Shown here: piece by piece, positions 44,482-52,954 of the stretch
How positions within the stretch are numbered: position 1 is the stretch's first letter
How the letters are laid out: each line of letters begins with the position of its first letter
Source: Streptomyces sp. NBC_00258
GTDB taxonomy: Bacteria > Actinomycetota > Actinomycetes > Streptomycetales > Streptomycetaceae
Direction of reading: 5' to 3'
DNA length: 64,000 bases
Assembly (NCBI RefSeq): GCF_036182465.1
Contig: NZ_CP108081.1
Span: 1,674,001 to 1,738,000 of the forward strand
The notes under the pieces: generated by a model
What the model saw: the letters and a program-made list of their open reading frames with translations, nothing else
What the model was told of the DNA's origin: nothing
The model's database searches: none
Translations under genes and position numbers: made by a program

Positions 44482-44982
44482 ATGACATCGGAGCACACCG
44501 CCACCGAGATCCCGCCGCTGGTCCAGGGGATGACGTACGAGGACATGCCGAAGGGCCAGATCTTCCGGACCGCCCGCCGCACCGTCACCGAGACGGACCT
44601 GGTCAACTTCATCACCTGGGGCGGCTTCAACGAGCCGCTCTTCTGGGACGCCTCGCACGCCGCGGACGGCGGCTACACGGGGCGGCTGGTCCCGGGGGCG
44701 CTGACGTACTGCATCGCCGAGGGACTCGTACTCCAGACGAACGTGCTGCACGGCACGGGCCTCGCCTTCCTGCACATGGAGCTGACGGTGCAGGGGCCGG
44801 TCTACGTCGGCGACACGCTGTACGCCGTCGTGGAGACCACGGGCTCCCGCCCCTCCAGCAAGCCCGGCCGGGGCGTGGTGACCAGCCGGATCACCGTACG
44901 CAACCAGCGGGACGAGGACGTGCTCGTATACACCCCGGTGCGCCTGATCCGGGGCAGGGACTACGGGGCTCCGACGCTCTGA
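44482..44982 (+). CDS. MaoC-like hot-dog dehydratase
   Basis: A 166-residue hot-dog protein (RTVTETDLVNFITWGGFNEPLFWDASHA by position 35-62; RLVPGALTYCIAEGL). The MaoC D-x-N-P-x-H motif is weak here (FNEPLFWD), so it may be a non-catalytic partner or have altered chemistry. ATG 44482 has AGGAG. Its 3' end overlaps, on the other strand, that of the GH1-like gene by 22 bases. Confidence 0.82.
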   Translation: MTSEHTATEIPPLVQGMTYEDMPKGQIFRTARRTVTETDLVNFITWGGFNEPLFWDASHAADGGYTGRLVPGALTYCIAEGLVLQTNVLHGTGLAFLHMELTVQGPVYVGDTLYAVVETTGSRPSSKPGRGVVTSRITVRNQRDEDVLVYTPVRLIRGRDYGAPTL

Positions 44983-46370
44983 GCCCGTGGCCCGGTCGGC
45001 ACCAGCGTCAGACCGGCCGCGGCACCGGACGGAACCGGGCCCGCGAACGCACCTCCGCGTACCCAGTCCGAGGGCATCGGCGGACGCGGCGGGGGCTCGT
45101 GGTCCGGGACCGCCATCGCGTAGAGGCGGGTGTAGCGGAACTTCGCCTCCAGGTTGTCGAGCACCGACCAGTACTCGTAGCCGCAGACGGGCACGCCGCG
45201 TGCGATCACGCGGCCCAGCCAGGAGAGCCTGGCGCTCAGCAGTGTCCTGCGCCGGACGTCGTCGCTGTGCCCCGTCTCGTCGACCAGGTCCAGATCGCCC
45301 ATGCCGTTGTCGATGACGGACAGCGGAGGCAGTAGCTCCCCGTACAGGTCGTGGAGGTCCGCGACGGCGTCGGCGAGCGCCTCGGGGATGAGGGGCCAGC
45401 CGTACGCCGTGGTCTCCACGTCGTCGAACGGGGTGATCGCGAATCCGAGGCCGATGAGCAGGCGGTTCACCTCGTTGAGGGTGCCCTGGCACTTGTTGGC
45501 CGGCAGTACGCGGGCCAGGTTCTCCGGTGCGGTGACGCGGAAGGGCGTGTGCCAGGAGAGGCCCAGCATGTCCTGCGCGGTGGCGATGATCTCCAGGTCT
45601 CCGGGGTGTACGCAGCCGGTGGCCTCGACCGGTGAGACGTCGTCCTCGGTCACCATGTGCTCGCCGAGCAGCATGGGGTCCAGGAAGAGGCGGTTGGTCC
45701 AGCTCTCCAGGCGTTCCAGGGCGAGACGGTCGAAGGGGTCGTCGGTGGCCGGGTAACCACCGACGAGGGTGACCGTGGTGCCGATGCGGCCGCTCGCGCC
45801 GGCGGCCCTGAGTGCCTGGGTCGCGAGTCCGTTGGCGAGCAGGATGTGGTGGACGGTGGCCAGGCCCGCGCGGCCGATGCCCCGGCCCGGTGTGTACATC
45901 CCGGCCACGTGGTCCGCGATCGTGGGCCCGGCCAGGTCGGTGGAGGTGATCCAGCGCGTCACGCGGTCGCCGAAGCGGTGGCCCAGCTCGGCGGCGTAGG
46001 CGGCGAAGTGTTCCGCGGTGTCGCGGGCGAGCCAGCCGCCGGAGGCCTCCAGCCAGGGCGGCAGCGACCGGTCGAGCAGTGTCAGGCCGGGCCGCAGACC
46101 GAGTTCGAGCAGCGAGTCCAGTGCGCGGTCGCAGCGGTCCAGGGCCTGCCGGTCCCAGACACCGGGGCCGTCGGGCTGCAGCCGTGGCCAGCCGGCCACC
46201 ATCCGGTGCGCGTCGGGAGTCGCACCGACCAGCTGACGGATGTCGTCGGTCCACTGCCGGAAGTGCCCGCCGCGCTCGGGCGGGGGCGGCGGCGGGGCCG
46301 CGATGGAGTCCGCGGTGGCGACCCCCCAGTCGACACCACGGAACGATTCGTACAGGAAACCATCGCTCAT
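44961..46370 (-). CDS. GH1 (beta-glucosidase) fold protein with both catalytic Glu changed
   Basis: A 469-residue protein with the overall order of family 1 glycoside hydrolases (FRGVDWGVATA start, WPRLQPDGPG, C-terminal GYEYWSVLDNLEAKFRYTRLY). The acid/base motif, normally W-x-T-x-N-E-P, reads W140-I-T-S-T-D145-L. The nucleophile motif, normally I-T-E-N-G, reads V-I-D354-N-G. Both catalytic Glu are thus Asp. It is last in the operon crotonase, GMC oxidoreductase, GH1-like. It may be a lyase, a binder, or a hydrolase with new chemistry in the pathway. Confidence 0.78.
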   Translation of the reverse strand: MSDGFLYESFRGVDWGVATADSIAAPPPPPPERGGHFRQWTDDIRQLVGATPDAHRMVAGWPRLQPDGPGVWDRQALDRCDRALDSLLELGLRPGLTLLDRSLPPWLEASGGWLARDTAEHFAAYAAELGHRFGDRVTRWITSTDLAGPTIADHVAGMYTPGRGIGRAGLATVHHILLANGLATQALRAAGASGRIGTTVTLVGGYPATDDPFDRLALERLESWTNRLFLDPMLLGEHMVTEDDVSPVEATGCVHPGDLEIIATAQDMLGLSWHTPFRVTAPENLARVLPANKCQGTLNEVNRLLIGLGFAITPFDDVETTAYGWPLIPEALADAVADLHDLYGELLPPLSVIDNGMGDLDLVDETGHSDDVRRRTLLSARLSWLGRVIARGVPVCGYEYWSVLDNLEAKFRYTRLYAMAVPDHEPPPRPPMPSDWVRGGAFAGPVPSGAAAGLTLVPTGPRAQSVGAP

Positions 46371-46400
46371 GGTCACCGTCCAGGGCGTAATGGTTTAACG

Positions 46401-46414
46401 CATTCAACTGAATG
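46401..46414. promoter_or_regulatory. Inverted repeat CATTCA-AC-TGAATG before the GH1-like gene
   Basis: A perfect 6-2-6 inverted repeat, 31 bases before the GH1-like start, in a 131-base gap inside the operon. It may be an operator for a second promoter. Confidence 0.4.
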
Positions 46415-46501
46415 AACGCCGTGCGGACGCTAACACTTCAGGGAAACTACGACAACGTTTCGGACAGATCTCATCAATTCGTAAGGCCGCCCGGTGATCG
46501 C

Positions 46502-48103
46502 TCAGCCCTTGTCGAGGACGAGGTCCGCGGCGTGCCAGGCCATGGCCATGATCGGCCCGTTGAGATTGCCGGAGACCATGGTCGGCATGACCGAGCAGTC
46601 GACAACCCGCAGGCCATCGACACCGCGCACGCGCAGCCGGGAGTCCACGACGTCGTTCTCGGCGGGGCCCATGGCGCACGTGCCGACGGCGTGATAGCCG
46701 CAGCGGCCGTGCTCGAGGCCGGCGTCGATGATCTCCTGGTCCTCTCCGACCGTGGGGCCGGGTAGCGTTTCGGCCATGATCCGGTCGGCGATCGGGCCGG
46801 TCTCGAAGAGGGCGCGCATTCTGCGGAAGGCGGCGGTCCCGACGCGTCGGTCGTGATCGGAGCCGTAGTAGTTCGGCGTGATGGTGAGGTGCGCGTCGGG
46901 GTCGGCCGCGGTGATGTGGAGGCGTCCCTCGGCGGTGGGACGCAGGACGTAGCCGAGGCCCATCACTCCCGGCTCGCGCTCCACGCCGGTTTCCTTTCCC
47001 GGGATCTCCGGCATGAGGGAGAAGGGTGCGATCAGCAGTTGTGCGTCCGGGCGGGCGAGTTCGGGGCGGGTCTTGAAGAAGGCGATGACGTCGAAGGCGG
47101 GGGCGGCGAGAGGTCCGCGGCGGGTCGCCAGGTATTTGACACCGGACAGGGCCTGGCGCAGCGGGGTGCTCAGCGCCTTGTTGTAGCCGAGAGCTGCCTT
47201 CAGCCGGTACTGGACGACGAAACAGCGGTGCTCACGCATCCTGCCGCCGACGTGGGGGCTGTCGACCAGGACGTCGACGCCCGCCGACTTCAGTGTCTCT
47301 GCCGGACCGATGCCCGAGAGCTGGAGGATCTTCGGTGTGGCGATGCTTCCGGCGGAGAGGATCACCTCGCGTCGGGCTCGGAAGTCGGTTTCCCGGCCCG
47401 CGCTGCGGGCGCGTACGCCCACCGCCCTGCCCTTCTCCGTCAGAACTCGCGTCACGAGGGTGTCCACCGACAGGGTGAGGTTCGGCCGGCGCGCGGCCGG
47501 ATGCAGGAAGGCGCGGGCGGCGCTGAACCGCTGTCCGTTCCTGATGGTGGCCATGGCGTAGCCGATGCGTTCGTCGTCGCTCGCGTTGAGGTCCTCGGTG
47601 CGGCGCCAGCCGAGTCCGGTGCCGGCGGCGATGGCGTCCTCGCAGAGTTGCTCCGGCTTCGGCGCGGTGGAGATGTGCAAGGGGCCGCCCGCTCCCCGCG
47701 CGTCGGAAGCACCCAGGGCGTTGTCCTCGATCGCCTTGAAGATCGGCAGCATCGTGTCCCAGCCCCAGCCGGGGTTGCCGAGCCGCTCCAGCTCGTCGTA
47801 GTCGGCGCGGTCACCGCGGTTGTAGACCATGCCGTTGACCGAGCTGGATCCGCCGAGCGTCCGGCCGCGGACCCAGTGTTCGACGCGCCCCGTCGGACCC
47901 ACCGGCTCGACCGGATAGTGCCAGGCGAAGCCGGGGTCCCCCAGCAGCTTGCCGAACCCCTTGGGCATCCTGATCAGCGGAGTGGTGTCCTTGCCGCCCG
48001 CCTCGATCAGCAGCACGGACGTCCCGGGGTCCTCGGAGAGGCGGCTCGCGAGCACGCATCCCGCTGAGCCAGCGCCCACCACGATGTAGTCGAACGTTGT
48101 CAT
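46502..48103 (-). CDS. GMC-family FAD oxidoreductase
   Basis: A 533-residue flavoenzyme of the choline/glucose/alcohol oxidase-dehydrogenase family. VVGAGSAGCVLASRL binds FAD, RGRTLGGSSSVNGM is the second signature, and YHAVGTCAMG with SGNLNGPIMAMAWHAADLV carries the active His and Asn/His. It oxidises a primary or secondary alcohol. ATG 48103 has AGGAGA upstream. It follows the crotonase gene by 29 bases. Together with the aldehyde dehydrogenase (56158) it could take an alcohol to an acid. Confidence 0.93.
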   Translation of the reverse strand: MTTFDYIVVGAGSAGCVLASRLSEDPGTSVLLIEAGGKDTTPLIRMPKGFGKLLGDPGFAWHYPVEPVGPTGRVEHWVRGRTLGGSSSVNGMVYNRGDRADYDELERLGNPGWGWDTMLPIFKAIEDNALGASDARGAGGPLHISTAPKPEQLCEDAIAAGTGLGWRRTEDLNASDDERIGYAMATIRNGQRFSAARAFLHPAARRPNLTLSVDTLVTRVLTEKGRAVGVRARSAGRETDFRARREVILSAGSIATPKILQLSGIGPAETLKSAGVDVLVDSPHVGGRMREHRCFVVQYRLKAALGYNKALSTPLRQALSGVKYLATRRGPLAAPAFDVIAFFKTRPELARPDAQLLIAPFSLMPEIPGKETGVEREPGVMGLGYVLRPTAEGRLHITAADPDAHLTITPNYYGSDHDRRVGTAAFRRMRALFETGPIADRIMAETLPGPTVGEDQEIIDAGLEHGRCGYHAVGTCAMGPAENDVVDSRLRVRGVDGLRVVDCSVMPTMVSGNLNGPIMAMAWHAADLVLDKG

Positions 48104-48132
48104 GCGTTCTCCTGGTTCAGAGGCGATCAGGG

Positions 48133-48999
48133 TTACTCCCCGAAGGGCCGGAACTCCTCCTCCTGCCACCAGGGGTGGACGGCCGGCATGTCCTTGCTCA
48201 CCCGGCCGGGGAACTCGGGCGGCCGCTTGGCGAGGAACGACTCGACGCCCTCGACGGGGTCCGGGCCGCCGCCGATCTGGCTCATGATCCGCGAGTCGAG
48301 GCGGTGCGCGGCCATCGGGTGGGACTCGCCGAGCATCCGCCACATCATCTGGCGCGACAGGGCGACCGAGATCGCCGAGGTGTTCCCGGCGATCTCACGG
48401 GCGAGTTCGTACGCCGCGGGCAGCAGCTCCTCGGGCGGGTGGACGGAGCGGACCAGCCCGGCGGAGAGGGCTTCGTCGGGGCCGAAGACGCGGCCGGTCG
48501 CCACCCACTCCATGGCCCGCTGCATACCCACGGCCCGCGGCAGGAACCAGCTCGCGGCGGACTCCGGCACGATGCCGCGGCGCGCGAAGACGAAGCCGAA
48601 CTTGGCCGAGGTCGACGCGAGCCGGATGTCCATGGGCAGGGTCATGCTGGCCCCGACGCCCGCCGCCGGGCCGTTGATCGCCGCGATCACCGGCTTGTTG
48701 CTGGAGTAGATGCGCAGCGCGACCCGGCCGCCGGTGTCCCGGTGCCAGGCACCCGCCTTGCGATGGTCGAAGGACGAGCCGCCGGAGCTGACGTCGGCAC
48801 CCGCACAGAAACCCCGGCCCGCACCGGTCACCACCACCACACGTACCTCGTCGTCGGCGTCGGCCGCGTCCAGGACGTCCAGCAGGTCGCGCATCATCTG
48901 CGGATTGAAGGCGTTCAGCTTCGCCGGCCGGTTGAGGGTGACCGTGAGAATCCGGTCCGCCACCTCGGCCCGCACGGTCTCGTACTCCTGCTCCGGCAT
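48133..48999 (-). CDS. Enoyl-CoA hydratase/isomerase (crotonase) family
   Basis: A 288-residue crotonase with VTGAGRGFCAGADVS and AAINGPAAGVGASMTLPMD. It has the displaced-acid type region FARRGIVPESAASWFLPRAVG, so an acid near the second site is kept (VPES) and the first is not. It may be a hydratase or isomerase. The ATG at 48999 fits the family. It is first in the operon with the GMC oxidoreductase and the GH1-like protein. Confidence 0.9.
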   Translation of the reverse strand: MPEQEYETVRAEVADRILTVTLNRPAKLNAFNPQMMRDLLDVLDAADADDEVRVVVVTGAGRGFCAGADVSSGGSSFDHRKAGAWHRDTGGRVALRIYSSNKPVIAAINGPAAGVGASMTLPMDIRLASTSAKFGFVFARRGIVPESAASWFLPRAVGMQRAMEWVATGRVFGPDEALSAGLVRSVHPPEELLPAAYELAREIAGNTSAISVALSRQMMWRMLGESHPMAAHRLDSRIMSQIGGGPDPVEGVESFLAKRPPEFPGRVSKDMPAVHPWWQEEEFRPFGE

Positions 49000-49060
49000 G
49001 CGCGTCCTCCGTCAGCCTCGTCACCCCGGGACCGGCCCCGTCACTCTGCGACCGGTTCCC

Positions 49061-49104
49061 AGTTAGCTTAATTAGTTATAGCATTACACTCTACTGACTC
49101 ATTG
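49061..49104. promoter_or_regulatory. AT-rich island in a divergent crotonase promoter (H)
   Basis: AGTTAGCTTAATTAGTTATA (49061-49080) resembles the AGTTAGATAATTATAG elements, and ATTACACT (49083-49090) also occurs after the 28052 element. It lies between two divergent crotonase genes. Confidence 0.5.
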
Positions 49105-49125
49105 ATGGATTGCGGCGGTGTGGAC

Positions 49126-49920
49126 ATGGCTGATCCGGCGGATCTGGTGGTGACCTCCCACGGGGCGGTCCGGCTGATCGAGCTCAACCGGCCGGAACAG
49201 CTCAACTCGATGAGCGAGGAGCTGCACTCCGGTCTCGCGTCGGTGTGGGACACGCTCGCCGACGACCCCGAGGCACGAGTGGTCGTACTCACCGGTCGCG
49301 GGCGGGCGTTCAGCGCCGGGGGCAACTTCGACATCATGACCCGGGTCCAGCGCGACCGTGCCTTCCGGGAGCGGAACGTCGACGAGGCCCGGCGGATCAT
49401 CACCGGCATGGTCCGCTGCCCACTGCCGGTGATCGCGGCGGTCAACGGGCCCGCCGTGGGCCTCGGCTGCAGCCTGGCCCTGTTGAGCGACCTCGTGCTG
49501 ATCGCCGACGACGCCTACATCGCCGACCCGCACGTCCAGGTCGGGCTGGTAGCGGGCGACGGCGGGGCACTGGTCCTGCCGCTGCTGGTCGGTCTGACCC
49601 GGGCGAAGGAACTGCTGTTCCTCGGCGACCGGGTCGGCGCGGAGGAGGCCGTCCGGCTGGGCATCGCCAACCGCGTCGTACCGAAGGACAAACTGCTGGA
49701 CGAGGCGATGGACCTGGCCGGGCGGGTGGCCGCCCTGCCGGTGCGGGCGCTGCGCGAGACCAAGCGGGCCGTGAACCTGCACCTGGAGCAGGCCATGAAC
49801 TCCGTGCTGGAGCCTGCCCTGCTCGCCGAGCGGGACACCATGCACGACCCGGACCACATCGCCGTCGTGGAGAAGATCATCGCGTCGCGCGGCCGTCGCC
49901 AGGCCGTCGAGAAGGGCTGA
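49126..49920 (+). CDS. Crotonase-family protein with H-x8-D motif
   Basis: A 264-residue crotonase (ATG 49126; GTG 49120 or ATG 49105 are possible). DPHVQVGLVAGDGGALVLP has His136 and Asp145 nine apart, like the 43586 product and 6-oxocamphor hydrolase. The likeness to that hydrolase is lower than for 43586. It is five bases before the dehydrogenase gene, so it belongs to the same unit of crotonase, dehydrogenase and F420-type enzyme. Confidence 0.87.
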   Translation: MADPADLVVTSHGAVRLIELNRPEQLNSMSEELHSGLASVWDTLADDPEARVVVLTGRGRAFSAGGNFDIMTRVQRDRAFRERNVDEARRIITGMVRCPLPVIAAVNGPAVGLGCSLALLSDLVLIADDAYIADPHVQVGLVAGDGGALVLPLLVGLTRAKELLFLGDRVGAEEAVRLGIANRVVPKDKLLDEAMDLAGRVAALPVRALRETKRAVNLHLEQAMNSVLEPALLAERDTMHDPDHIAVVEKIIASRGRRQAVEKG

Positions 49921-49925
49921 GGGGC

Positions 49926-51077
49926 ATGGACTTCGCGTTCAGCGACGAGCAGGAGGAACTGCGGCGCACGGTGCGGGCGTTCCTCGCGGACACCTCCCCC
50001 GAGACCGAGATGCGACGCCTCATGGAGACCCCGGAGGGCTTCGACCGGGCACTGTGGCGCCGGATGGGAACGGAGCTCGGCCTCCAGGGTCTCGCCGTCC
50101 CCGAGGAGTACGGCGGCGCGGGCTACGGGCCGGTCGAAGTCGGCGTGGTCATGGAGGAGTTGGGACGGGCGCTGCTGTGCGCGCCGTTCCTCGCCTCGGC
50201 CGTGCTGGCGACCACCACGCTCCTGCGCTGCGACGACGAGGACGCCCGCAAGCGGCTGCTGCCCGGCCTGGCCTCCGGCGAGCTGGTCGGAACGCTGGCC
50301 CTCACCGAGGACTCCGCCCGCTGGGACGCCGAGGGAGTCCAGCTCACCGCCCGTGAGTCCGCGGGAAGTTGGCTGCTGACCGGCCACAAGATGTTCGTGC
50401 TCGACGGGGCCGCCGCCGATGTCGTCCTCACCGTGGCCCGCACCGGCGAAGGCATCGGTGTCTTCTGGGTGGACGGCGACGCGGCCGGGCTGACCCATGA
50501 GCCCCTGCCCACGATGGACCCCACCCGCAGGCAGGCACGCCTCGACTACCACGACGTACCGGCGACCCGGCTCCGTACGAGCGGCGGCGACGGCTGGGAC
50601 CTGGTGTCGGAGGTGCTCGACCGGGCCTCGGTGGCGCTGGCCGCCGAGCAGGTCGGAGTGGCCTCCCGTGCGCTCGACATGGCGGTGGAGTACGCCAAGG
50701 TGAGGCATCAGTTCGGGCGGCCCATCGGCTCCTTCCAGGCCGTCAAACACCTCCTGGCGGACGTCCTGCTGGAGGTGGAGTCGGCCCGCGCCGCCGCGCA
50801 CTACGCGCTGCTCGCGGCCGAGAACGAGGACACGGATCTGCCCGCCGTGGCAAGCCTGGCCAAGGCCTTCTGCTCCGACGCCTCTCTGCAGGCGACAGAA
50901 CAGAACATCCAGGTCCACGGGGGCATCGGCTTCACCTGGGAGCACCCGGCCCACCTGTATCTGAAGCGGGCCAAGACATCACAACTGCTGTTCGGCGACC
51001 CGGCGTACCACCGGGAACTGCTCGCACGGCGCATCGGCATGGACAGCGGTACGAACGCGGTCGGAGGAGCGGTATGA
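49926..51077 (+). CDS. Acyl-CoA dehydrogenase, beta-like type
   Basis: A 383-residue dehydrogenase. PEEYGGAGYGPVEVGVVMEELG, RHQFGRPIGSFQAVKHLLAD and QVHGGIGFTWEHPAHLYLKR make it a close paralogue of the 42358 product. It could pair with the 28124 protein, which has no beta-type gene beside it. ATG 49926 matches the family start MDFAFSDEQEELR. Its stop overlaps the F420-type gene by four bases. Confidence 0.93.
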   Translation: MDFAFSDEQEELRRTVRAFLADTSPETEMRRLMETPEGFDRALWRRMGTELGLQGLAVPEEYGGAGYGPVEVGVVMEELGRALLCAPFLASAVLATTTLLRCDDEDARKRLLPGLASGELVGTLALTEDSARWDAEGVQLTARESAGSWLLTGHKMFVLDGAAADVVLTVARTGEGIGVFWVDGDAAGLTHEPLPTMDPTRRQARLDYHDVPATRLRTSGGDGWDLVSEVLDRASVALAAEQVGVASRALDMAVEYAKVRHQFGRPIGSFQAVKHLLADVLLEVESARAAAHYALLAAENEDTDLPAVASLAKAFCSDASLQATEQNIQVHGGIGFTWEHPAHLYLKRAKTSQLLFGDPAYHRELLARRIGMDSGTNAVGGAV

Positions 51078-52096
51078 AGGTCGACGGGAAGCTCAGTGTG
51101 TGGCGCACCACCGAGGTGGTCGAGGAGGCACGGCACCACGAGAAGGCCGGCTACGACGGCCTGTGGGCCTCGGAGTCCAAGCACGACCCCTTCCTGCCGC
51201 TGCTGCTGGCGGCCGAGCACACCGACCGGCTCGAGGTCGGTACGGCCATCGCGGTGGCCTTCGCCCGCTCACCCATGCAACTCGCTTACACCGCCCACGA
51301 CTTGCAGACCTACTCCGGCGGACGCTTCGTGCTCGGCCTCGGCAGCCAGATCAAACCGCACATCGAGCGGCGTTTCGCCATGCCGTGGAGCCGGCCCGCG
51401 GCCCGTATGCGGGAGTACGTGAGCGCGCTGCGCGCCATCTGGGCCGCCTGGAACGAGGGCGAGAAGCTCGACTTCCGCGGCGACTTCTACACGCACACGC
51501 TGATGTCCCCGTTCTTCTCTCCCCCGCCCGCTCCCGGCGGCGCGCCCCAGGTCTTCGTGGCCGCGGTCGGGGAGGCGATGACCCGGGTGGCGGGCGAGGT
51601 GGCGGACGGGCTGCTCGCGCACGGCTTCACCACCGAGCGGTATCTGCGGGAGGTCACTCTGCCGACCGTCGAGGCCGGACTGGCGAAGTCGGGCCGTACG
51701 CGCGGCGACTTCTCCGTCTCCCATCTGCTGCTGACCGCGACCGGCCGCACCGAGGAGGAACTGGCCCGCGCGGTGGACGGCACCCGGCGCCAGATCGCCT
51801 TCTACGGCAGTACCCCCGCCTACCGCGGTGTCCTGGAACTGCACGGCTGGGGCGAACTCGGCGACGAGCTCAACGCGTTGTCGAAGTCGGACCGCGACGA
51901 CAAGTGGGAGGCGATGGGCCGGCTCGTCGACGACGACGTACTGCACACCTTCGCGGTGGTGGCTGAGCCGCAGCACGTCGCGGCCGAGATCCGCAGCCGG
52001 TACGGGTCGCTGGTCGACCGCGTGTCCTTCTACACCGCGTACGAGATCGACGCCGAGGTGTGGGAGCCGATCGTGCAGGAACTGCACGGCAGTTGA
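51074..52096 (+). CDS. LLM-class F420-dependent oxidoreductase
   Basis: A 340-residue TIM-barrel enzyme. EKAGYDGLWASESKHDPFLP, RFVLGLGSQIKPHIERRF and VAAVGEAMTRVAGEVADGLL follow the family plan (bacterial luciferase-like monooxygenase fold, F420 or FMN). It may reduce an enone or oxidise an alcohol or hydride donor in the pathway. ATG overlaps the preceding stop (ATGA). A 60-bp perfect palindrome follows the gene. Confidence 0.93.
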   Translation: MKVDGKLSVWRTTEVVEEARHHEKAGYDGLWASESKHDPFLPLLLAAEHTDRLEVGTAIAVAFARSPMQLAYTAHDLQTYSGGRFVLGLGSQIKPHIERRFAMPWSRPAARMREYVSALRAIWAAWNEGEKLDFRGDFYTHTLMSPFFSPPPAPGGAPQVFVAAVGEAMTRVAGEVADGLLAHGFTTERYLREVTLPTVEAGLAKSGRTRGDFSVSHLLLTATGRTEEELARAVDGTRRQIAFYGSTPAYRGVLELHGWGELGDELNALSKSDRDDKWEAMGRLVDDDVLHTFAVVAEPQHVAAEIRSRYGSLVDRVSFYTAYEIDAEVWEPIVQELHGS

Positions 52097-52103
52097 ACAT
52101 CAC

Positions 52104-52163
52104 GGCGGCGGCCGTCATCGGGCATGACACGAGCTCGTGTCATGCCCGATGACGGCCGCCGCC
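52104..52163. terminator. 60-bp perfect palindrome, no loop, between convergent genes
   Basis: Bases 52104-52133 are the exact reverse complement of 52134-52163, with CACGAGCTCGTG at the centre. It lies between the 3' ends of the F420-type oxidoreductase and the GntR/FCD gene. In RNA it forms a very strong hairpin in both directions. Confidence 0.92.
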
Positions 52164-52183
52164 TGTCAGTCAACCGTTGCCGG

Positions 52184-52954
52184 TCAGCCGAGCAGGTCCA
52201 GGACCGTCGTCATGGACCTGCTCTGCAGCAGGTAGTCCTCGGCCTCCTGGAGGTGGACGCGCCACAGCTCCTCGGCGGCTTCGGCCCGGCGGGCGGCCAC
52301 CAGCTCGACGAGCGCGCCATGGGCGCGGAAGCCACGGCGGTTGGCCCGTACGTTCTCGGGGCTGCCCGCGTCGAGGTCGACGTGGGACCAGTTCGCCTGG
52401 TCGATGATGTGCCGGACCATGCCGTTGAGGACGCCCAGCGTCTCGTTGCCCGCGAGTTCGACGACGAGCGCGTGGAACTCCATGTGGGCGCGGATGAAGG
52501 CCGACGGGTCGTCCATCAGCGCCTCGGCCTCGGTAACGGCAGCTCGCAGCCGCTCCAGATCCTCGTCCGTGCGCCGCTCGGCGAGCAGCCCGGCGCACGG
52601 CGCCTCGATGACCGTACGGGCGTCGTAGACGTCCTTGAGGGTCGTGCCCCGGTATTCGAGGACCACCCCGGCGTATCGGGCGGCGACCGTGCCCTCCGGC
52701 GTCTGCACGCGCGCCCCGCCCCGGGCTCCCCTGCGCACGCTGATCAGCGACTCCGACTCCAGTACCCGGAATGCCTCGCGCAGCGTCGGCCTGGAGACGG
52801 CGAACTCCTCCATCAGCGCCGTCTCGGCCGGCAGCGCCTCCCCCTCCGTCAGCTCTCCGCGCACGATCTTGCGGCGCAGTTGTGCCGCCACCAGCTCGGC
52901 CATCTTGGGGACCCGTACCGGCGTGTTCGTCACCGCGCCCACCTCCACGCTCAT
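52184..52954 (-). CDS. GntR/FCD regulator, second of two related copies
   Basis: A 256-residue regulator. MEEFAVSRPTLREAFRVLES and SLISVRRGARGGARVQTPEG form the winged helix (about 40-90), then an FCD domain. It shares most DNA-contacting residues with the 31127 product, so the two may bind similar sites while sensing different acyl-CoAs. It is the last gene of a six- to seven-gene leftward operon and is coupled by ATGA to the DUF35 gene, an unusual place for a regulator. Confidence 0.92.
   Translation of the reverse strand: MSVEVGAVTNTPVRVPKMAELVAAQLRRKIVRGELTEGEALPAETALMEEFAVSRPTLREAFRVLESESLISVRRGARGGARVQTPEGTVAARYAGVVLEYRGTTLKDVYDARTVIEAPCAGLLAERRTDEDLERLRAAVTEAEALMDDPSAFIRAHMEFHALVVELAGNETLGVLNGMVRHIIDQANWSHVDLDAGSPENVRANRRGFRAHGALVELVAARRAEAAEELWRVHLQEAEDYLLQSRSMTTVLDLLG

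Noticed and set aside
44961..46370. A working beta-glucosidase
   Set aside because: Both catalytic Glu motifs are changed, and no sugar genes are nearby.
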